From positions 434,001 through 498,000 of the forward strand of contig NZ_JACIBY010000001.1 in NCBI RefSeq assembly GCF_014195535.1: 64,000 nucleotides of DNA. The letters are read 5' to 3'. This document shows positions 60,936 through 64,000 of the stretch, in pieces. This DNA comes from Runella defluvii. GTDB lineage: Bacteria > Bacteroidota > Bacteroidia > Cytophagales > Spirosomataceae. Positions within the stretch are counted from its first letter, which is position 1. Every line of letters begins with the position of its first letter. A program made the translations under genes and the position numbers. The notes under the pieces were generated by a model. It was not told the origin of the DNA. It ran no database searches and saw only the letters and a program-made list of their open reading frames with translations.

Positions 60936-62432
60936 TTATTTATGGTGAATAGGATATTTTATGTGAATAATGCCGCCATATGTATTGCTTAAAAGAGTGC
61001 CTTGGTCAATGCCGATCTTAAATGTAATGTCTCCTTTGCGGAGAATTGCAGCCTTTTTTGCTAACTCAATTGAGGAAGAAAACTGTTGTACAGGTTCTTG
61101 ATAGAGGCCATTGAGTGGGTTGAAGCTTAAATAGCTTAACCAAGTTGATAATCGAAGTTTTAGCGTTACTTTTTCAGTAAGTTGTGTTTGAAGACCACCA
61201 TAGATTGCAATGAGCCTGTTGCTATTGATTTGTTGGAAGGCGTCATTTTTATAAGAACCTCTAACATCAAACCATCGCGCTTGGCTTTCTGTCCGCATCG
61301 TAATAAATGGATTTCCGATTACTCTATGTTGATATGTCCAGCCATCAAAATATTGATAGGGATGATTGAAATAATCATCATTAAAATAAACATTTCTGGT
61401 CGTATCATAACTTGTATTTTGGTTAAGTGTTGACAAAACTTCTAATGTGATTTTGGTAAATAAACGTTGGTTCTTCCTTTGTTTTATTTGCCAACTTATA
61501 CCATAGAGCCCATCGGGTAAATTACTTAAAATTCCTCTGCTTTCTATACTATGTTGGTAATATAAAAGCCAATTATTCCTACCATAATTTATGCTAGTAG
61601 CGAAATCTATTGAGCCAACATGATTACCTAATTGATTTTCGAACATGGACGGTGAAGATTTCCGAGCTAAAAACACATTAATAAAATCTTTAAATGAACT
61701 TGGGAAGTCCCCATTGGGGTCGGTCCGGTTGTATTTTATTAACCACGGTGCATTCCCCCCCCATTGTGCAAAGTGAACAATACCTGCATATACCCTCCAA
61801 AACGGGCTTCTGGGTTGAAATTTGAAGTACAGTACCTTTTGATGTAAAAAATAATTGCTAGCAAATTGCTGCTTCCCAAACCAGCCATGAGCAATGTTTG
61901 CATTGATGAATACTTTGTTTTTGAAGATTGGTAAAGGAACAAATCCATTCGTTCCAATGTGGATTTTAGGGATTGGCAGTGCGTTACCAGACCAGGTGTA
62001 AGAGCCTGAACTAAGAGTAGTATCAGTAATACCAATTGTCTCTTTTTTTCTGCCGACATATATACACCAATTTTTGTATTCGGCAGATAAATATGATACA
62101 GGAAGTTGAAAGATTGACTTATCCGATATGCCTGCGACTAGTTCGAGGTGTCCAGTCCAACTAACATTACCTGTTTTATGTTTATTTTCACTGCTAAGCC
62201 TAATTAATGAAAAAGGAGAGGATATTGGTACGGATCCGTATTCTAAATTTCTGTTCCAAAATGGCGTACGGTTGCTATTTGCCCAACCACCTATAAATTC
62301 TATATGATTTGAAGTATAAATAGAGTTAGTATCTTTTTGCGCAACGAGCGAGTTAGATACTACATTAAGTAATACTATCAAAACAACTGAGAAGTTATGA
62401 ATCTGTTGAAGTTTTTGGTTAGTACTAAACAC
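60936..62432 (-). CDS. Wzi-family capsule assembly / outer-membrane protein (copy C)
   Basis: A 498-residue protein from a GTG start, with signal peptide (VVLIVLLNVVSNSLVAQ). It carries the same ordered motifs as copies A and B: IGGWANSNRTPFWNRNLEYGSVP, YVGRKKETIGITDTTLSSGSYTWSGNALPIPKI, HGWFGKQQFASNYFLHQKVLYFK, HFAQWGGNAPW and YFNHPYQYFDGWTYQHRVIGNPFI. It lies directly upstream of Wza, so this copy belongs to the export machinery of the large locus. A G8 tract (coding strand, 61762-61755) is within the HFAQWGGN codons and could slip. Confidence 0.87.
   Translation of the reverse strand: MFSTNQKLQQIHNFSVVLIVLLNVVSNSLVAQKDTNSIYTSNHIEFIGGWANSNRTPFWNRNLEYGSVPISSPFSLIRLSSENKHKTGNVSWTGHLELVAGISDKSIFQLPVSYLSAEYKNWCIYVGRKKETIGITDTTLSSGSYTWSGNALPIPKIHIGTNGFVPLPIFKNKVFINANIAHGWFGKQQFASNYFLHQKVLYFKFQPRSPFWRVYAGIVHFAQWGGNAPWLIKYNRTDPNGDFPSSFKDFINVFLARKSSPSMFENQLGNHVGSIDFATSINYGRNNWLLYYQHSIESRGILSNLPDGLYGISWQIKQRKNQRLFTKITLEVLSTLNQNTSYDTTRNVYFNDDYFNHPYQYFDGWTYQHRVIGNPFITMRTESQARWFDVRGSYKNDAFQQINSNRLIAIYGGLQTQLTEKVTLKLRLSTWLSYLSFNPLNGLYQEPVQQFSSSIELAKKAAILRKGDITFKIGIDQGTLLSNTYGGIIHIKYPIHHK
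61755..61762. repeat. eight-base C/G tract inside the wzi-like gene (copy C)
   Basis: The plus strand reads C8, so the coding strand has G8 in the codons for Trp-Gly-Gly-Asn. In many bacteria such tracts in surface genes change length during replication and switch the gene on and off. Confidence 0.65.
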
Positions 62433-62536
62433 TTTCGGGCCAAATTAATAAGAGGGAGAAAGAATTACTACTGCCAAATGTACAGTTTTATTTTCTTAAT
62501 AGTGATAATTTACTACGGCTAGAACAATTGGATTCA

Positions 62537-62544
62537 TATATTTG
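62537..62544 (+). promoter_or_regulatory. -7 promoter element for the thioredoxin-fold gene
   Basis: TATATTTG fits TAnnTTTG and lies 59 bases before the ATG at 62604. No standard -33 TTTG is present. Confidence 0.4.
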
Positions 62545-62603
62545 CCGAGAATTTTTGAGCGATACTCAGATTCCTTACATCAAAATATAACTATCTTAAT
62601 TAT

Positions 62604-63869
62604 ATGTACTGGTCAATTGTTAATCGAAACACATTCCAATTGAAAGTTAGTATACTATTATCAATTAGTATATTAGGGCTTTGGAGAACTAGCTATGCAC
62701 AAGGGATAGGTTTTCTAGCAGGAAGCTATCAAGCTGCTGTGGAGACAGCTAAGCGGTCTAATAAGCCACTTTTTGTAGAAGTCTATCTTACAGGATGCCC
62801 ACACTGTGCAGCGTTAGCTCCTGTTCTCGAAGAAAAAAAAGTAGGAGATTATTTTAACACTCATTTTGTCTCCTACAAAATGGAAGCGAACTCAGAGGAG
62901 TCTAAAATTATGCAACAGCAAAAAGGGATATCTTATGTGGAATTTCCATTGTTCTTCTTTTTTGATTCCAGTTCTGGACAATTGACCCACTACGCAGCAC
63001 CAGCTGAAAAGCCCAGTCGTGCTGAAGCGATAGAAGAAGTCCTTCGTCATGGGAAAGATGCTACTGATCCAACAAAACGAGTTACTTCGTATCCTAATCG
63101 ATTTGCTAAAGGGGACCGTGATTTATTATTTTTGGTTAACTACGGTAAGTTTGCAAAGATGACAAAGGATAACGACCGACTTTGGCAGATAAATAATGAA
63201 CTAGGTAAGATTTTTACGAAGCCAGTAGACATGGAAAGTCCTAATGGCTTCTATGTTCTTCAACGGTTAATAAATGATATAGAGAATCCGATGGCGGCGT
63301 ATTTCTTCAAAAACATAGGTAAGTACAAAGCCAAATTTCCAGCCAAAGACGTACAAGAGACAGGAGAGTCGATTTTGTATTTTACACTGTACGGCCGTAG
63401 AGCGAACACACTCAATGTCGCTGACGTAGTTAAAGTTCGTCAGGCGTTTGTTCAATTGGGAATCACACAATCGGTCGCGAGTACTAGAACAGTTTTGAAA
63501 GAACTCGAAGCGTATTTTCGGGCAAAAGATACGAAGGGTGCCACAGAGAGGTTAAATGCTCACAAGAAATATGGAACGCTTCGTTTTGCCGACTATTCGT
63601 ATTTAGTCAGATACTTTAATGAAAATGCAAGCGATGTTACTTATGTCCCATCCTTAATTATATGGGCTAATGAAGGCTTGAAACTTGTGAAACCTACAGA
63701 GAGAAATACGAAAGAGGTGGCTGATATGTATGGAGAGTTGGCAACAGCCTATCTCAAAGTCAATAAAAAAGAAGATGCCAAGAAAGCGTTACAGTCGGCT
63801 ATCGCCGTTGCAAAAGCCGCTAAAATCGATGGTAAAGCATTTAATGAGAAACTTTCAAAGATTAAATAA
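62604..63869 (+). CDS. exported thioredoxin-fold protein with CPHC motif and helical C-terminal region
   Basis: A 421-residue protein with an N-terminal signal (VSILLSISILGLWRTSYAQ). A thioredoxin-like domain spans about residues 35-150, with CPHC at 65-68 in YLTGCPHCAALAP and ISYVEFPLFFFF as the cis-Pro-side strand. The remaining 270 residues are mainly helical, with a TPR-like end (MYGELATAYLKVNKKEDAKKAL). Family members reduce or isomerise disulfides in the periplasm, or act on c-type cytochromes. It faces the capsule locus divergently, about 170 bases from the Wzi-like gene, but no functional link is visible. Confidence 0.87.
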   Translation: MYWSIVNRNTFQLKVSILLSISILGLWRTSYAQGIGFLAGSYQAAVETAKRSNKPLFVEVYLTGCPHCAALAPVLEEKKVGDYFNTHFVSYKMEANSEESKIMQQQKGISYVEFPLFFFFDSSSGQLTHYAAPAEKPSRAEAIEEVLRHGKDATDPTKRVTSYPNRFAKGDRDLLFLVNYGKFAKMTKDNDRLWQINNELGKIFTKPVDMESPNGFYVLQRLINDIENPMAAYFFKNIGKYKAKFPAKDVQETGESILYFTLYGRRANTLNVADVVKVRQAFVQLGITQSVASTRTVLKELEAYFRAKDTKGATERLNAHKKYGTLRFADYSYLVRYFNENASDVTYVPSLIIWANEGLKLVKPTERNTKEVADMYGELATAYLKVNKKEDAKKALQSAIAVAKAAKIDGKAFNEKLSKIK

Positions 63870-64000
63870 ATGCAAGAATCTGATATTCATCATTGAATAG
63901 GAGTGACTTTGAACGCATTTTTATGATTTGAGCTGGTTATTAAAAAAAACTTAAAATACACTAACCTATTTTTTTTGAATTGTAGATACTTATTGTATTT

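Noticed and set aside
1-64000. tRNA, rRNA, CRISPR arrays, transposases, prophage genes
   Set aside because: None was recognised on either strand; no cloverleaf, repeat-spacer array or integrase-like protein was seen by reading.

Overview
The window looks like a chromosomal segment from a Bacteroidota bacterium, most likely of the order Cytophagales (a Runella/Spirosoma-type genome; the genus is a guess). The evidence is repeated use of the Bacteroidota promoter form TTTG-N19/20-TAnnTTTG, lineage-typical families (DUF5723, DUF5916, LytS/LytTR pairs, Bacteroidota sigma-70 factors, Wzi-type outer-membrane proteins), and Ade, RarA, LepA and PdhC proteins that read like Bacteroidota versions. I saw no tRNA, rRNA, CRISPR array or transposase.

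Layout. (1) 1-25.6 kb is a mosaic of housekeeping and conserved genes at roughly 45-50% GC: the end of an M48-type protease, two exported amidohydrolase-family proteins, a lone circularly permuted ATP-grasp enzyme, DUF5723, an enoyl-CoA hydratase-family protein, RarA, a GNAT acetyltransferase, a sigma factor, adenine deaminase, a small HExxH membrane protein, an NAD(P)-binding protein with a structured-looking 5' leader, DUF5916, LepA, Uma2, pyruvate dehydrogenase E2, HslV, a LytS/LytTR two-component pair, Pth and a small exported protein. (2) 25.6-31.4 kb is a minus-strand cassette of a Tat-exported GH109-like protein, a di-CxxCH DUF1549/DUF1553 protein and a Tat-exported DUF1501 protein, a set best known from Planctomycetes and Verrucomicrobia. 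(3) 31.4-37.8 kb is a minus-strand run: initiating sugar-phosphate transferase, two Wzi-family outer-membrane proteins, a BtuF-like protein and a GntP permease, closed by a terminator. (4) 38.4-62.4 kb is a large minus-strand surface or exopolysaccharide locus: Wzi, Wza, Wzc, Wzx, Wzy, about nine glycosyltransferases, three methyltransferases, an acetyltransferase, an SGNH hydrolase, a GDP-mannose 3,5-epimerase, a WcaJ-type initiating transferase and an oxidoreductase. From about 41.7 kb to 62.4 kb it is strikingly AT-rich compared with the core. (5) 62.6-63.9 kb is a plus-strand exported thioredoxin-fold protein.

How it fits together. WcaJ-like and EpsB-like transferases would load the first sugar phosphate on undecaprenyl phosphate. 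The glycosyltransferases extend the unit; FkbM and other methyltransferases, the WcaF-like acetyltransferase and possibly the SGNH protein decorate it. Wzx flips it, Wzy polymerises it, Wzc and Wza control and export the chain, and the Wzi proteins may anchor it outside. The epimerase points to an L-galactose or L-gulose residue.

Most worth a second look: the promoter-linked, multi-branched leader before the NAD(P)-binding gene (14041-14196); the planctomycete-like cassette; the plant-like GDP-mannose 3,5-epimerase with all four catalytic residues at a constant offset; a dyad overlapping the wcaJ-like start of transcription; and slippage-prone repeats inside polysaccharide genes.
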